DNA of 64,000 nucleotides from Planctomycetota bacterium (GTDB lineage Bacteria > Planctomycetota > Planctomycetia > Pirellulales > Lacipirellulaceae). A program made the translations under genes and the position numbers. The notes beneath the pieces were generated by a model, which saw only the letters and a list, made by a program, of their open reading frames with translations, was not told where the DNA came from and searched no databases. Shown here piece by piece: positions 1-8,583 of this stretch. The number at the start of each line of letters is the position of its first letter. Positions within the stretch are counted from its first letter, which is position 1. The stretch is taken from NCBI GenBank assembly GCA_029781135.1, contig JAKOXH010000071.1, positions 175,825 to 239,824 on the forward strand, in the 5' to 3' direction.

Positions 1-2
1 AG

Positions 3-812
3 ATGCCCCGCGAGATCGCCCGCGGCGACCGTGGCAAACAAGATGAATGGCTCTTCGCCCATGCCGCGACGTGGCCCGATCAAGTCCGTTCGGCCAAAGG
101 CGGCGTCGATCACCAAGATGTCGGCCAGTTCAATCGCCCGTGGTGGCACTTCGTGAACGAGCCCATCTTTCTCAACGACAAGGAACGCGAGAAATTGCAG
201 GGCGAGATTCGCGCCAACCGCCGCCGCGACCCACCGCAAGAAGATGATGAGCCGAACATGAACGTCATCCAGGCGCTCAAGAATTCCTCGCGCGTGCTTC
301 GCGATCAGAGCGTCTCCGTCGAAAAGCGCGCGGTTCACCTCTGCTGGTTGTTGCACCTCACCGGCGACGCCCATCAGCCACTCCATTCCACCGCCTTGTA
401 CACGACACACCGCTTCCGCGACGGCGACCACGGCGGCAACTACGTGGAATACGAACACCAGTGGGACCTGCACGGCTTCTGGGACGAACAAATCTCGACT
501 GACGAACCCTTCCAGACTGCGCGTGTGCTCGCGACGGACCTCCGCGAAAACGCCGAGCTCAAAACCGTTGGTCAAGCCGCCGTCACGTCACTTGATCCTG
601 GCCAATGGATCGACGAGAGTTTCGCGATTGCCAAACAACACGCCTACACGCCAGAGGTCCTCCAGAAAGTCGCCCAGCGGGAAGGCCACTCGCGGCTCGG
701 CCCCCTCGACCTCTCGCCGCAATACAAACTCGACGCCGCGGAAATCGCCGAGCATCGTGCCGTCGAAGCCGCCTACCGCTTGGCAAAAACGATCGAACAA
801 TTGCTGCAGTGA
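3..812 (+). CDS. S1/P1-type zinc-dependent nuclease, 5' end cut by window edge
   Basis: This is the C-terminal part of an S1/P1 nuclease, an exported enzyme that cuts single-stranded DNA and RNA to 5'-mononucleotides using three zinc ions. The zinc-ligand pattern of the family is visible: WWHF near residue 48, LHLTGDAHQPLH near residues 117-128 (His, Asp and His with the usual spacing), and DLHGFWDEQ near 154-162. The signal peptide and the N-terminal Trp and His ligands are missing because the gene begins before the window, so the ATG at position 3 is unlikely to be the true start. The next gene is convergent, separated by a palindromic repeat. Confidence 0.85.
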   Translation: MPREIARGDRGKQDEWLFAHAATWPDQVRSAKGGVDHQDVGQFNRPWWHFVNEPIFLNDKEREKLQGEIRANRRRDPPQEDDEPNMNVIQALKNSSRVLRDQSVSVEKRAVHLCWLLHLTGDAHQPLHSTALYTTHRFRDGDHGGNYVEYEHQWDLHGFWDEQISTDEPFQTARVLATDLRENAELKTVGQAAVTSLDPGQWIDESFAIAKQHAYTPEVLQKVAQREGHSRLGPLDLSPQYKLDAAEIAEHRAVEAAYRLAKTIEQLLQ

Positions 813-848
813 ACTGAGGTAGTGGAATTTCGCAGGAATTCCGACGGG

Positions 849-942
849 GTGCCATGCTCTCGCGAAACAGAGACATGCCCACGCTCGCATTTAAACGTCA
901 ATGTTTCGCGTGAGCATGCCGGCGCGAGCGAGGGCATGCCAC
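849..942. repeat. Palindromic repeat, GGCATGCTC family
   Basis: This is an imperfect double palindrome between two convergent genes. The arm at 851-869 pairs with 902-920 (two mismatches), and a second arm at 872-888 pairs with 921-940. A related element lies at 47447-47531. It may act as a bidirectional terminator, but no T-run was seen. Confidence 0.7.
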
Positions 943-972
943 GCACGAATTCGACTCGCAACAACCATTATT

Positions 973-2154
973 TCAGTGCCCCAAATCGTCCAATCGCACG
1001 ACGGCAAACAGGATTTCGTCATACAGCTTGGCCCCTGCTTCATACAGCACGCCAAACTCGCGGTCGTTTAACTTCACCAGGTCGCAATACGCGGCCGGGC
1101 CCGCATGAATGACCATCGCCTGTTGCCAGGTTTTCGACTCATCGCGGCTCACACGCACGGTTAGGTCGCGCCGCGCTTTCGAGTCGCCCGGCCCACAATA
1201 AATCAGTACATTTTCTGGCGCTCCTTGGTCCTGCGCGGCGAACCGCAACAGCGAGTTCTGCACCACCGGCGAGGAAATGTTCGGTTCCGCTGCGAAGGGT
1301 GCCTCGAACGTCTCGCCGCCGTCGCGGCTGTACGCAACCGCTCGCGTGGCAGTGCTCGAACCGTTCTCATCGCGCGTGTTCACATAAATTTGGCCACCCA
1401 CCAACTCGACCGCCACGCATTCGTCCGGATGAACCGGGTCCGACGCGGCGTGGGTACAAACCGCCCCGAGCTTCCAATTCGCCCCATGGTCGTCACTGTA
1501 CACCAAGTGTGAGCCGGTACTCCCATTTTTCCCTGTATTGTGATCGCAGGGAATCACCAGCCGCCCAACATGCTTGCCGCGAGTCAATTGAATCGCATGC
1601 ACTGGGCCACTTGCGCACCACGTCCATTCCGGTCGAATCGCCGTCGCGGTGATTTCACGCCGTTGCGACCATGTCTGCCCGTGATCGTCGCTTGAGGTTA
1701 CGAAGAGTCGCGCATTATTCCGCGTGAAGACCAGCCAAATTCGTCCAGGATGTTGTGGATCGAGTTGATCCACAACGGGCGTCGGATTACCAATCGTGAT
1801 TTTCGCCGCTGGCTCACTCCACTCGTCCTGAACCAACTGCATCGGTCCCCACGTGCGGCCGCCATCCTGGCTGCGTTTCGACACGATATCAATGTCACCA
1901 GCATCGCCGCTTCCGTTCTTCCGCCCCTCGGCGAATGCCAACGAATCGCCATTGGCGGCCCGCACGATGACCGGGATGCGGAAAGTGTGGTAACCATCGG
2001 TGCCAGACTTGAAGACACGGACGTTCGCTGGTTCAGCCCCCTCCGCAGCATATAGCCCAAATAACCCGAACCCTACCAAACCGCAGGCGAGACAACGCAA
2101 GCGGCCACTCCAGGTCGCTTGGTGCCCAGCAATATCTTGGAACTTCGTTCGCAT
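973..2154 (-). CDS. Exported sialidase (BNR/Asp-box neuraminidase family)
   Basis: A 393-residue protein with an N-terminal hydrophobic stretch at about residues 20-40 that looks like a signal peptide, followed by a six-bladed-propeller sialidase domain. The FRIP motif, whose arginine is part of the carboxylate-binding triad, is at about residues 58-61. Five Asp-box-like motifs are visible, for example SQDGGRTW, SDDHGQTW, YSDDHGANW and YSRDGGETF. The family releases terminal sialic acids from glycans. Substrate specificity cannot be read from sequence, and related planctomycete proteins may act on other acidic sugars. No operon partner is evident; the gene converges with the nuclease and diverges from the GH57 gene. 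Confidence 0.85.
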   Translation of the reverse strand: MRTKFQDIAGHQATWSGRLRCLACGLVGFGLFGLYAAEGAEPANVRVFKSGTDGYHTFRIPVIVRAANGDSLAFAEGRKNGSGDAGDIDIVSKRSQDGGRTWGPMQLVQDEWSEPAAKITIGNPTPVVDQLDPQHPGRIWLVFTRNNARLFVTSSDDHGQTWSQRREITATAIRPEWTWCASGPVHAIQLTRGKHVGRLVIPCDHNTGKNGSTGSHLVYSDDHGANWKLGAVCTHAASDPVHPDECVAVELVGGQIYVNTRDENGSSTATRAVAYSRDGGETFEAPFAAEPNISSPVVQNSLLRFAAQDQGAPENVLIYCGPGDSKARRDLTVRVSRDESKTWQQAMVIHAGPAAYCDLVKLNDREFGVLYEAGAKLYDEILFAVVRLDDLGH

Positions 2155-2202
2155 GATTACGACCTTAGTTGTGCCTCGCGCGGTCAGGGTTGAGACATTT
2201 TC

Positions 2203-2273
2203 GTTTAACCCGGAGCCAGCGGCGACGAAGTTGTGCGTAAACTACTTCTGTCGCCGTTGGCTCCGGGTTAAAC
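2203..2273. repeat. Perfect-looking stem-loop repeat (GTTTAACCCGGAGCC)
   Basis: Inverted repeat with 24-base arms at 2203-2226 and 2250-2273 that differ at one position, with a 23-base loop. It sits in the gap between the divergent sialidase and GH57 genes, so it is not a simple terminator. It resembles a mobile palindromic element inserted upstream of both promoters. Confidence 0.75.
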
Positions 2274-2428
2274 GATTCAGTGTTACCCGCGCGAGGTATA
2301 ACCCCCGTTTTTTGGGCGGAAGTTTCTAAAAACCGCCCGATTCGCGGATTATACGATACCAATTCCGCGTCCCCTGCGCCTAATAGAGTAAGGCATAAAT
2401 CGGACATTCGAATTTTCTCCAGGCGACA

Positions 2429-5400
2429 ATGAATTCACGCTGTTTTGCCGTTCTGTTCGCGATTGCCGCGGTCTGTATTGCTCCCCCCATTCGCGGTGCC
2501 GATCCAGTTCAACCCATCCAAGTCGGCTTCCTCTGGCACATGCACCAGCCCGTTTATTACCCGGGCGAGTCCATCACGCAGACCGAAGCCGCCGGGCACT
2601 ACTCCTTCAGCGTGGAAGATGTCTTCAACCAGCGGTTCGGCCCATACACGACATGGCCGAAGGATGCCATCCAAGCGGGCCTTGCGCTCGCCAACCTCGG
2701 CGCGCAAGTTTCGTTTTCTGGTTCGCTGATTGAAAACCTAAATACCTTGGAAGCCGCGGGCGTCAATGGTGGCATGTGGAACAACTGGGAGTCCACCTAC
2801 AAAACGGCCGCCAGTTGGGATACCTCACTCGGCAATCCGCGACTCGACCTCGTCGGCTTCGGCTACAACCATCCCCTCATGCCGCTGCTCGACACACGTG
2901 ACATTCGGATGCAGATCAAACTGCAAAAACAAATCTATCAGCAAACCTGGGGGCCCAACGTACCATACTCCAAAGGCATCTTCCCGCCGGAGAATGCGTT
3001 TTCGGAACGCATTATCCCGGCACTCGTCGCCGAGGGACTCGAATGGGCACTGGTGGATAACATTCATTTCGACCGGGCAACGCAAAATTATCCCTACACC
3101 TCGGCATCGAATCTCATCCCGCCCAACAAGGCCGATCAAATCAATCCAGCTCCGGCCAATTGGGTGCAACTGAATAATCTTTGGGCGCCCAGCCAGGTGA
3201 GCGCGCCGTTTTCGTATCAGCCTCACAACGTCGAGTACGTCGATCCGAATTCGGGCAACGTGACGAAGATGGTCGCCGTCCCCTCCGCGCGTTACGAAGG
3301 CAATGAAGATGGCCGCGGCGGTTTTGGCGCGCTGCAGTACCAAACGGTGATGGACCAGTATCGTCAATACAACACCGATGCCGCCCACCCGATGTTCGTA
3401 GTCCTCCATCACGACGGCGACAACTACGGCGGTGGTACCGATTCGTACTACCACTCCAATTTCCAAAACATGGTCAATTGGGCGACCGGCAACCCGAACT
3501 ACAACGTCAGCACGGTGCAGGATTACCTCGACCGTTTCCCCGTCGCCACTAACGACGTGATTCATGTGGAGAATGGCTCTTGGGCGGGTGCCGATAACGG
3601 CGATCCCGAATTCAAGAAATGGCTTGGCGACCCGAACGCCAGCGGCTGGAGCCCCGATCGCAACTCGTGGGCGGTGCTTACCGCGGCCAAAAATCGGGTC
3701 TTCACGGCCGACGACATCGCACCCTACGGCAATCTGCAGAATATCGTTTCCGGAACTGGTACCAGCACGGAAAAAGCCTGGCACTACCTGATGCAGGCAG
3801 AGTCTTCCGATTATTGGTACTGGGACGGCACGGAAGTGTGGGACAGCAACGTCACCCGCGGCAGCAACCTGGCCGTCGCCCAGGCCAACCAGGTGCTCAC
3901 GCCAGCCGCGCTCGCCAACGAGACGACGCCGCCCACCGTGTTCGTTCCGCAGCGCGAAGCCTACAATCCCGGCAGCATCGAATGGGGCACCACGCCGCAG
4001 TCCAAAGACTTCGAAGTGTGGACCTACGCCTACGACGTCAGCGGCCTTTCAAGCGTCACGCTTAAGTACCGTGTCGACAATGACGGCGTGAATCCTATCG
4101 CCTCGACGCAAAATGAGACCTATGTCGGCGGTTCCGAAGTCGGCGCTTGGAGCAGCGTCTCCATGAACTCGAGCGATGTCGCCCCGCCCGCGAACATCCT
4201 GGCCCCCACGTACCGCGCGCTGCGATACGGCGGCATGATCAACGGCCTGCAAGATAAGCTGGTCGACTACTACGTCGAGGCGGTCGACACGCGCGGCAAC
4301 GTCACGCGCAGCGATATTCAACATGTGTGGGTTGGTGACGGCTCCTCCACGTCTGGCGGCAGCTTCGTCGAAATCACGCCCGATCCTGCCGTTGCCGGGC
4401 AATCCGTGCTCGTCACCTACAATCCGGCCGGCGGACCGCTGGTGGGCGCTTCGCAGCTCTTTCTCCATTATGGATTCAACAACTGGCAGACGATCGTGGG
4501 CCAAGATTTGGCGATGACCTGGAACGCAACTAATTCAACATGGGGTGCCAGCCTGCCAGTCGCCGCGACCGCCAGCCAATTCGACCTGGTCTTCAACAAC
4601 GGCGCGGGCCTGTGGCACAACAACGGCGGCCAGGATTGGCACTTCACGGTCACTGGCACCCAAGTGCCCGCCTTTACGATGGATGGCATAAAGGATGCCT
4701 CCGCCGCACAGGTTGCCGTTAACGGCTCGCGCCATTTGTACGCCGCCCTCAGTGGCAATACGCTCTACGTCGCCACCGAAGACGCGGGCGAAGGCAACGA
4801 CGTATTTATTTATCTCGCGAAAACCCCGGGGGCGATGGTCGCCGCCAACTGGGCTAAATCTGGTCAGATCGCCCAATGGGATGCCTACCTCGCCGATGAA
4901 AATGACAACAGTTATTCAAGTTGGTTCGACGCCGCTGGCACGCCTCAGGCGGCCACCGGCGCGAACGGCGGTGTCTTGGAGGGCGTGATCGATCTCATCA
5001 GCGAATTTGGTTCCATGCCCAAGCAGATCTACCTTGCCGTGGGTGCGTACCAGACTGCGAACGGCGGGGCACTCGTGCCATCTCAACAAGTGCCGGTCTC
5101 CGTCAACGGCAATGGCAATCTCGATGCCAGCGAATACCTGTTGCTGCAAATCATCGCTGGCCAGGGCGATTACAACCGCGACGGCCACGTCGACGCCGCC
5201 GACTATGAAGTCTGGCGTACCACGTTCGGCTCTGCGGGCGACCTGCGCGCCGATGGCGACGGCAACGGTGTCATCGATGCTTCCGACTACGTCCTCTGGC
5301 GCAACTACAACGGCACCGCGGCCGGCTTCACCCTCGTAGTCAGCGGCATCGGCAACGCCGCCGCGGTGCCAGAACCGGCTGTGCTGCATCTCGCGCTGCT

Positions 5401-5470
5401 TGCATCAGCTCTCGTCGGTGCCGGTAGAGTACGCTCACGTTCCGTTACTCAGCGATGTCACCGACCGTAA
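2429..5470 (+). CDS. Modular exported glycoside hydrolase family 57 with starch-binding-like domain, dockerin-like repeats and PEP-CTERM tail
   Basis: A 1013-residue protein. A signal peptide (about 1-23) is followed by a GH57 (beta/alpha)7-barrel: region 1 HMHQP at residues 37-41, GYNHPLMPL around 145-153, FPPENAF with a Glu at 188 (possible nucleophile region), and LHHDGDN with Asp 329 (possible acid/base region). Residues about 640-745 look like a starch-binding module of the CBM25/26 type. Residues about 913-963 hold two dockerin-like Ca-binding loops (DYNRDGHVDAADY and DGDGNGVIDASDY). The end carries VPEP, a hydrophobic helix and arginines, a PEP-CTERM sorting signal. GH57 enzymes act on alpha-glucans such as starch or pullulan. 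The 3' end overlaps the convergent toxin gene by 26 bases. Confidence 0.85.
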   Translation: MNSRCFAVLFAIAAVCIAPPIRGADPVQPIQVGFLWHMHQPVYYPGESITQTEAAGHYSFSVEDVFNQRFGPYTTWPKDAIQAGLALANLGAQVSFSGSLIENLNTLEAAGVNGGMWNNWESTYKTAASWDTSLGNPRLDLVGFGYNHPLMPLLDTRDIRMQIKLQKQIYQQTWGPNVPYSKGIFPPENAFSERIIPALVAEGLEWALVDNIHFDRATQNYPYTSASNLIPPNKADQINPAPANWVQLNNLWAPSQVSAPFSYQPHNVEYVDPNSGNVTKMVAVPSARYEGNEDGRGGFGALQYQTVMDQYRQYNTDAAHPMFVVLHHDGDNYGGGTDSYYHSNFQNMVNWATGNPNYNVSTVQDYLDRFPVATNDVIHVENGSWAGADNGDPEFKKWLGDPNASGWSPDRNSWAVLTAAKNRVFTADDIAPYGNLQNIVSGTGTSTEKAWHYLMQAESSDYWYWDGTEVWDSNVTRGSNLAVAQANQVLTPAALANETTPPTVFVPQREAYNPGSIEWGTTPQSKDFEVWTYAYDVSGLSSVTLKYRVDNDGVNPIASTQNETYVGGSEVGAWSSVSMNSSDVAPPANILAPTYRALRYGGMINGLQDKLVDYYVEAVDTRGNVTRSDIQHVWVGDGSSTSGGSFVEITPDPAVAGQSVLVTYNPAGGPLVGASQLFLHYGFNNWQTIVGQDLAMTWNATNSTWGASLPVAATASQFDLVFNNGAGLWHNNGGQDWHFTVTGTQVPAFTMDGIKDASAAQVAVNGSRHLYAALSGNTLYVATEDAGEGNDVFIYLAKTPGAMVAANWAKSGQIAQWDAYLADENDNSYSSWFDAAGTPQAATGANGGVLEGVIDLISEFGSMPKQIYLAVGAYQTANGGALVPSQQVPVSVNGNGNLDASEYLLLQIIAGQGDYNRDGHVDAADYEVWRTTFGSAGDLRADGDGNGVIDASDYVLWRNYNGTAAGFTLVVSGIGNAAAVPEPAVLHLALLASALVGAGRVRSRSVTQRCHRP

Positions 5471-5759
5471 CCGGCGGCTGTCCAGGACCGCGTACACGCA
5501 ACACGCGAACGTCCGCACCGACAAGTGTGTAGATCAAGCGGTACGGCTGACCACGCCGCGTTTTGAAAAGACACTGCCGGATATTTCGGCGTAACCTGGT
5601 ATCCTCTGGCGCCGACGCATGTTGTTCCGCCTCGTTCTTGAGGCTCAAGATCGCCGCGACAAACGCGTCGTTCCACCGAATCGCTCCGGTTGGCGATCGT
5701 TGCCCAATCCATCTGAAGATGCGATCCGCATCCGCCCAGGCGCCCCGATACCGAAACAT
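5445..5759 (-). CDS. RelE/ParE-family toxin, probably frameshifted near its N-terminus
   Basis: The body of this 104-residue reading frame fits the ParE/RelE toxin fold: ADADRIFRWIGQRSP followed by RRGQPYRLIY and VRVLRVRGPGQPP. Such toxins inhibit gyrase (ParE) or cleave mRNA at the ribosome (RelE). The antitoxin gene directly upstream ends with an ATGA overlap at 5766-5769, and that ATG reads MKFNVSVSGR, a typical first beta-strand of the family, but in a different frame from the rest. A one-base indel around 5735-5745 would join the two. The in-frame ATG at 5759 starts within the strand, so the product is probably inactive or non-native. Confidence 0.7.
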   Translation of the reverse strand: MFRYRGAWADADRIFRWIGQRSPTGAIRWNDAFVAAILSLKNEAEQHASAPEDTRLRRNIRQCLFKTRRGQPYRLIYTLVGADVRVLRVRGPGQPPVTVGDIAE

Positions 5760-5765
5760 TGAACT

Positions 5766-6026
5766 TCATGTCGGCCTGACGATACCGTGGCGTTTGCGAA
5801 ACTCCTCGACGAACACATCGACGGGCGTTCCGACTTCGCCCGCATCGAAATCACCCAGCGCTTCGCGAATTGCCTGAACGTCTGCTTCAAATTCCTCGGG
5901 CGTTCGGTTTTGTAGCCGCCACAACTCCAGTGCTTCCGCCGGCGATAAGCAACTATCGCCGGCCTTCAGTTGCTCGGCAACAAAGTTATGGAAACTCAGT
6001 AACTCTTGGCGTGCATCGGCAAACAT
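5766..6026 (-). CDS. Putative antitoxin of the ParE-like pair
   Basis: An 86-residue acidic protein, helical in appearance (SPAEALELWRLQ, EEFEADVQAIREAL), located directly upstream of the toxin with a four-base ATGA overlap at the toxin's apparent original start. Small antitoxins with a similar alternating helical core commonly precede ParE/RelE toxins and contain a region that wraps the toxin. The ATG at 6026 is preferred; a GTG is one codon upstream. Its role is inferred from position and size, since no DNA-binding fold was recognised with certainty. Confidence 0.65.
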   Translation of the reverse strand: MFADARQELLSFHNFVAEQLKAGDSCLSPAEALELWRLQNRTPEEFEADVQAIREALGDFDAGEVGTPVDVFVEEFRKRHGIVRPT

Positions 6027-6203
6027 CACTTCGACGCCCAGTAATCAAGCCAATCACATTGTACCACGCATCACCCGCGGAATGCACCTGAATACCCGCG
6101 GTTGCCAGACCGCAGAACGACAGTCAGAATAACGCTTGGTGTTTCACACGACCGCAGCCGATCCCCCAACCCCCAACCCCTGTCCCCTGTCCCCTCCTTC
6201 GCC

Positions 6204-6992
6204 ATGCCCCGCATCACCGTCCCCGAGTTCACCGGCTTCAAAGCGGCCCACCGCAAAATCGCGATGGTCACGGCCTACGACTTCGCCTTCGCCCGGCTCG
6301 TCGATGCCGCCGGCATCGAGGGAATTTTGGTCGGCGACAGCATGTCGATGGTCGTGCAAGGTCACGACAGCACGCTCCCGGTCACGCTCGACGAAATGAT
6401 CTACCATGCCGAGATGGTGGGCCGGGCCGTCGAGCACGCCCTCGTCGTGGTCGATATGCCTTTCCCCAGTTTTCACCTGGGCACACACCGCGCGATCGAA
6501 AACGCCGGCCGCATTTTGAAGGAGGCTCGCTGCCAAGCCGTCAAACTCGAAGGCGGCGTCGAACAGGCGGAAACGATCGCCGCACTCGTCCGCGCCGGCA
6601 TCCCCGTGATGGCCCACTGCGGCCTCCGCCCGCAAAGCATCCACACGCTTGGCGGCTACAAAGTGCAACGCGACGAGGCCGAACTCATGGCCGACGCCCA
6701 AGCCGCCGAGGCCGCCGGCGCATTCGCCATCGTGCTCGAGTGCATCCCCCGCGGACTGGCCAAAAAAATAACGGACGCTATCTCCATTCCGACGATCGGC
6801 ATCGGCGCCGGCGCCGATTGCGACGGCCAGGTCCTCGTCCTCCACGACCTCCTCGGCATCACCAGCGGCACCATGCCCCGCTTCGTCAAAACGTTCGCCG
6901 ATCTCAAGACCGACGTCACCCGCGCCGTCACCCAATACCGCGATGAAGTCCGCTCTGGGGCCTTCCCGGCGAAAGAGCAGGGGTATGAGTAA
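6204..6992 (+). CDS. panB: 3-methyl-2-oxobutanoate hydroxymethyltransferase
   Basis: First committed enzyme of pantothenate synthesis. It transfers a hydroxymethyl group from methylene-tetrahydrofolate to alpha-ketoisovalerate to give ketopantoate in the cytoplasm. The sequence shows MVTAYDFAFARLVDAAG, the metal-binding GDSMSMVVQGH, the catalytic region LEGGVEQ, MAHCGLRPQS and GIGAGADCDGQVLVLHD. The length of 262 residues matches the family. An upstream in-frame ATG at 6102 would add 34 residues of which many are encoded by a C-rich repeat remnant (6165-6197), so the ATG at 6204 is the real start. No panC neighbour is seen. Confidence 0.95.
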   Translation: MPRITVPEFTGFKAAHRKIAMVTAYDFAFARLVDAAGIEGILVGDSMSMVVQGHDSTLPVTLDEMIYHAEMVGRAVEHALVVVDMPFPSFHLGTHRAIENAGRILKEARCQAVKLEGGVEQAETIAALVRAGIPVMAHCGLRPQSIHTLGGYKVQRDEAELMADAQAAEAAGAFAIVLECIPRGLAKKITDAISIPTIGIGAGADCDGQVLVLHDLLGITSGTMPRFVKTFADLKTDVTRAVTQYRDEVRSGAFPAKEQGYE

Positions 6993-7209
6993 CGTTTAGT
7001 GGCGATGCCTGCATAACTTGCCAGCACTGCTGCAATTGCCGTCACACCATTTTTTGGCATCCGGCGGCACTCCGTTGGCCGATTTATTAGAGCATCTTGC
7101 TCTTTTTTGTGCCGGCATTTTCTGGCTTTCGCCGCGAGTCTATTGAGGAAACGCGGGAACGCATTTTGGTAATTTGCTGTAGAATCGTGACCCTTCCATG
7201 GAGGCTGCC

Positions 7210-7857
7210 ATGTTCTGCTCCGAATGCGGCGTTGAAGCGGTGGGAAAATTCTGCTGGTCGTGTGGTCGTCCTTTGAAGCAATTACCGGCAGCGAACGGCG
7301 AACACGAGCGGCCAGAACCGGTGGTCGATTGGACCAACCTCCTCGATTGCCAGGCCCTCCTCGCCATTCCGACCGTTCGCGACCGCATCGCGCAACATGC
7401 CGCGCGAGCCACGAAGCGGATCTCCGGCGAGGATTTTCTCGAAGGCTGCGATAAAGTCCTCGGCTCACTCACCGGTGGCGTCCCGCTGACGCTCATCGCC
7501 AAGATCGCTCAGCCACTCAACAAGAAATTAGGCCTGAAGACCAGCAAGGAACGCCGCGAACGCCTGGGGGAACGCCCGGGCACCGTGATTGTCGCCCTGC
7601 TCTGCTCGCTGGCCGAAAACGGCCATTCGCTCGTCGAGGCCACGCATTCAAATGGCGTCGCCACGATTCGCGCGACCATCGCGTCCGATATCTGGTCGTT
7701 CGCAGGCGAACTCATTGCGAAGGTCCACGTCGAGGGCAGCACCACGATCGTGGAAGCCGGCCTGACGATCCCCGGCCAACTCTACGAGTGGGGCAAATCG
7801 AACCGCATTCTCGACCGCTTGTTTGCCGATTTGCGTAGCACCGCGAAAGCCGCTTAG
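7210..7857 (+). CDS. Zinc-ribbon protein of unknown function
   Basis: The start at 7210 is chosen because a strong GGAGG ribosome site lies at 7200-7204; the ATG at 7198 lies in front of it. The 215-residue product opens with a double-cysteine zinc ribbon (CSECG and CWSCG, residues 3-19). The rest is a soluble alpha/beta domain without a recognised family. No membrane segment is visible. Zinc ribbons of this type often serve as small structural or regulatory adaptors, but no function can be assigned here. Confidence 0.75.
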   Translation: MFCSECGVEAVGKFCWSCGRPLKQLPAANGEHERPEPVVDWTNLLDCQALLAIPTVRDRIAQHAARATKRISGEDFLEGCDKVLGSLTGGVPLTLIAKIAQPLNKKLGLKTSKERRERLGERPGTVIVALLCSLAENGHSLVEATHSNGVATIRATIASDIWSFAGELIAKVHVEGSTTIVEAGLTIPGQLYEWGKSNRILDRLFADLRSTAKAA

Positions 7858-7871
7858 CTGATGGCAGCCGT

Positions 7872-8318
7872 TTAGCGATGTAGTGCACACGTGCCCTCGT
7901 CGCAGGCGTGCCGGCCGCTCAGCCGATAGCGATTGCGGGCAATCCAGCGATACAGCGGCCGCCACAAGAACATGCTGCCGGGAAAATGCAGAAACGGCGA
8001 CGCCCACCAGAGCCGCCGCAACCGCCGCGTCAGATAGCGAATCGCTTCTGGCCCCCAATGCCGGTTGCCGTGGCGATCGATGATTACCATCTCTTGCATC
8101 AAGCGATCGTGCGATAAGTCCGGCCAGCGCTGCGCAACCTCCGGATCGTGCAACGACAAATACGATAGCCGCTGCTGGCAATCCCACCACGGCAGCTTCC
8201 GAACCTGGGCCGTGCAGATGCGGCACTGGCCGTCATAAATCACCACATCCGCCCCCGGCCGCTCCGCCGGCGTTGGCAACGGTTGATCGGTTCGCGAATT
8301 GTTGGTTGCACACGCCAT
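7872..8318 (-). CDS. DCC-family (DUF393) thiol-disulfide oxidoreductase-like protein
   Basis: A 148-residue protein with the DUF393 hallmark VVIYDGQCRICTAQV near residues 29-43, including the DxxCxxC motif that names the DCC family. The downstream region (LPWWD, RWPDLS, WASPFLHFPGS, YRWIARNRYRLSGR) also fits the family. A thioredoxin-like redox role is proposed for these proteins but poorly established. The start at 8318 matches the conserved length; the longer open frame upstream runs through repeat-derived sequence. It converges with the zinc-ribbon gene, leaving 14 bases between stops. Confidence 0.85.
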   Translation of the reverse strand: MACATNNSRTDQPLPTPAERPGADVVIYDGQCRICTAQVRKLPWWDCQQRLSYLSLHDPEVAQRWPDLSHDRLMQEMVIIDRHGNRHWGPEAIRYLTRRLRRLWWASPFLHFPGSMFLWRPLYRWIARNRYRLSGRHACDEGTCALHR

Positions 8319-8358
8319 GATGGGTAATTCTATCCGCAATAAGCCACGAACGTCGATC

Positions 8359-8390
8359 TTAGCGTCGGCCGCAAGGCCGAATTTACTTGG
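8359..8390. repeat. Half copy of the TTAGCGTCGGC palindromic family
   Basis: TTAGCGTCGGCCGCAAGGCC matches the left arm of the elements at 19617-19690 and 42790-42887. No right arm (GCGGCTAAACG) follows, so this is a solitary half element upstream of the DCC gene. Confidence 0.55.
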
Positions 8391-8548
8391 AACTAACGCT
8401 GCCCAATTTCCGTCGAACCAATACGCGAAATCCCGAGATTTTCGCTGTAGCGACAACGCGATTCGTCTCCTGACTTTCCGTTCCGATTCGATATAATTGA
8501 AAACGCTTGTCAGTCCGTCGTTCACCGTGCGAGTAGAAAGTGGGAATC

Positions 8549-8575
8549 GTGTCAGGCTAAAGCCTGACCTACTGG
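8549..8575. repeat. Short stem repeat GTCAGGCTAAAGCCTGAC
   Basis: A short perfect stem (GTCAGGCT/AGCCTGAC) just upstream of the next gene. It is the same family as the arms of the element at 18681-18764. It creates a false in-frame N-terminal extension for the downstream gene. Confidence 0.6.
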
Positions 8576-8583
8576 AGTCGGTC

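Noticed and set aside
2825..3784. Open frame of 319 codons opposite the GH57 gene
   Set aside because: Antisense shadow; the sense strand encodes the conserved GH57 regions.
8497..8583. N-terminal extension of the coiled-coil protein
   Set aside because: Encoded by the GTCAGGCTAAAGCC repeat; the ATG at 8584 is followed by a sensible membrane protein start.
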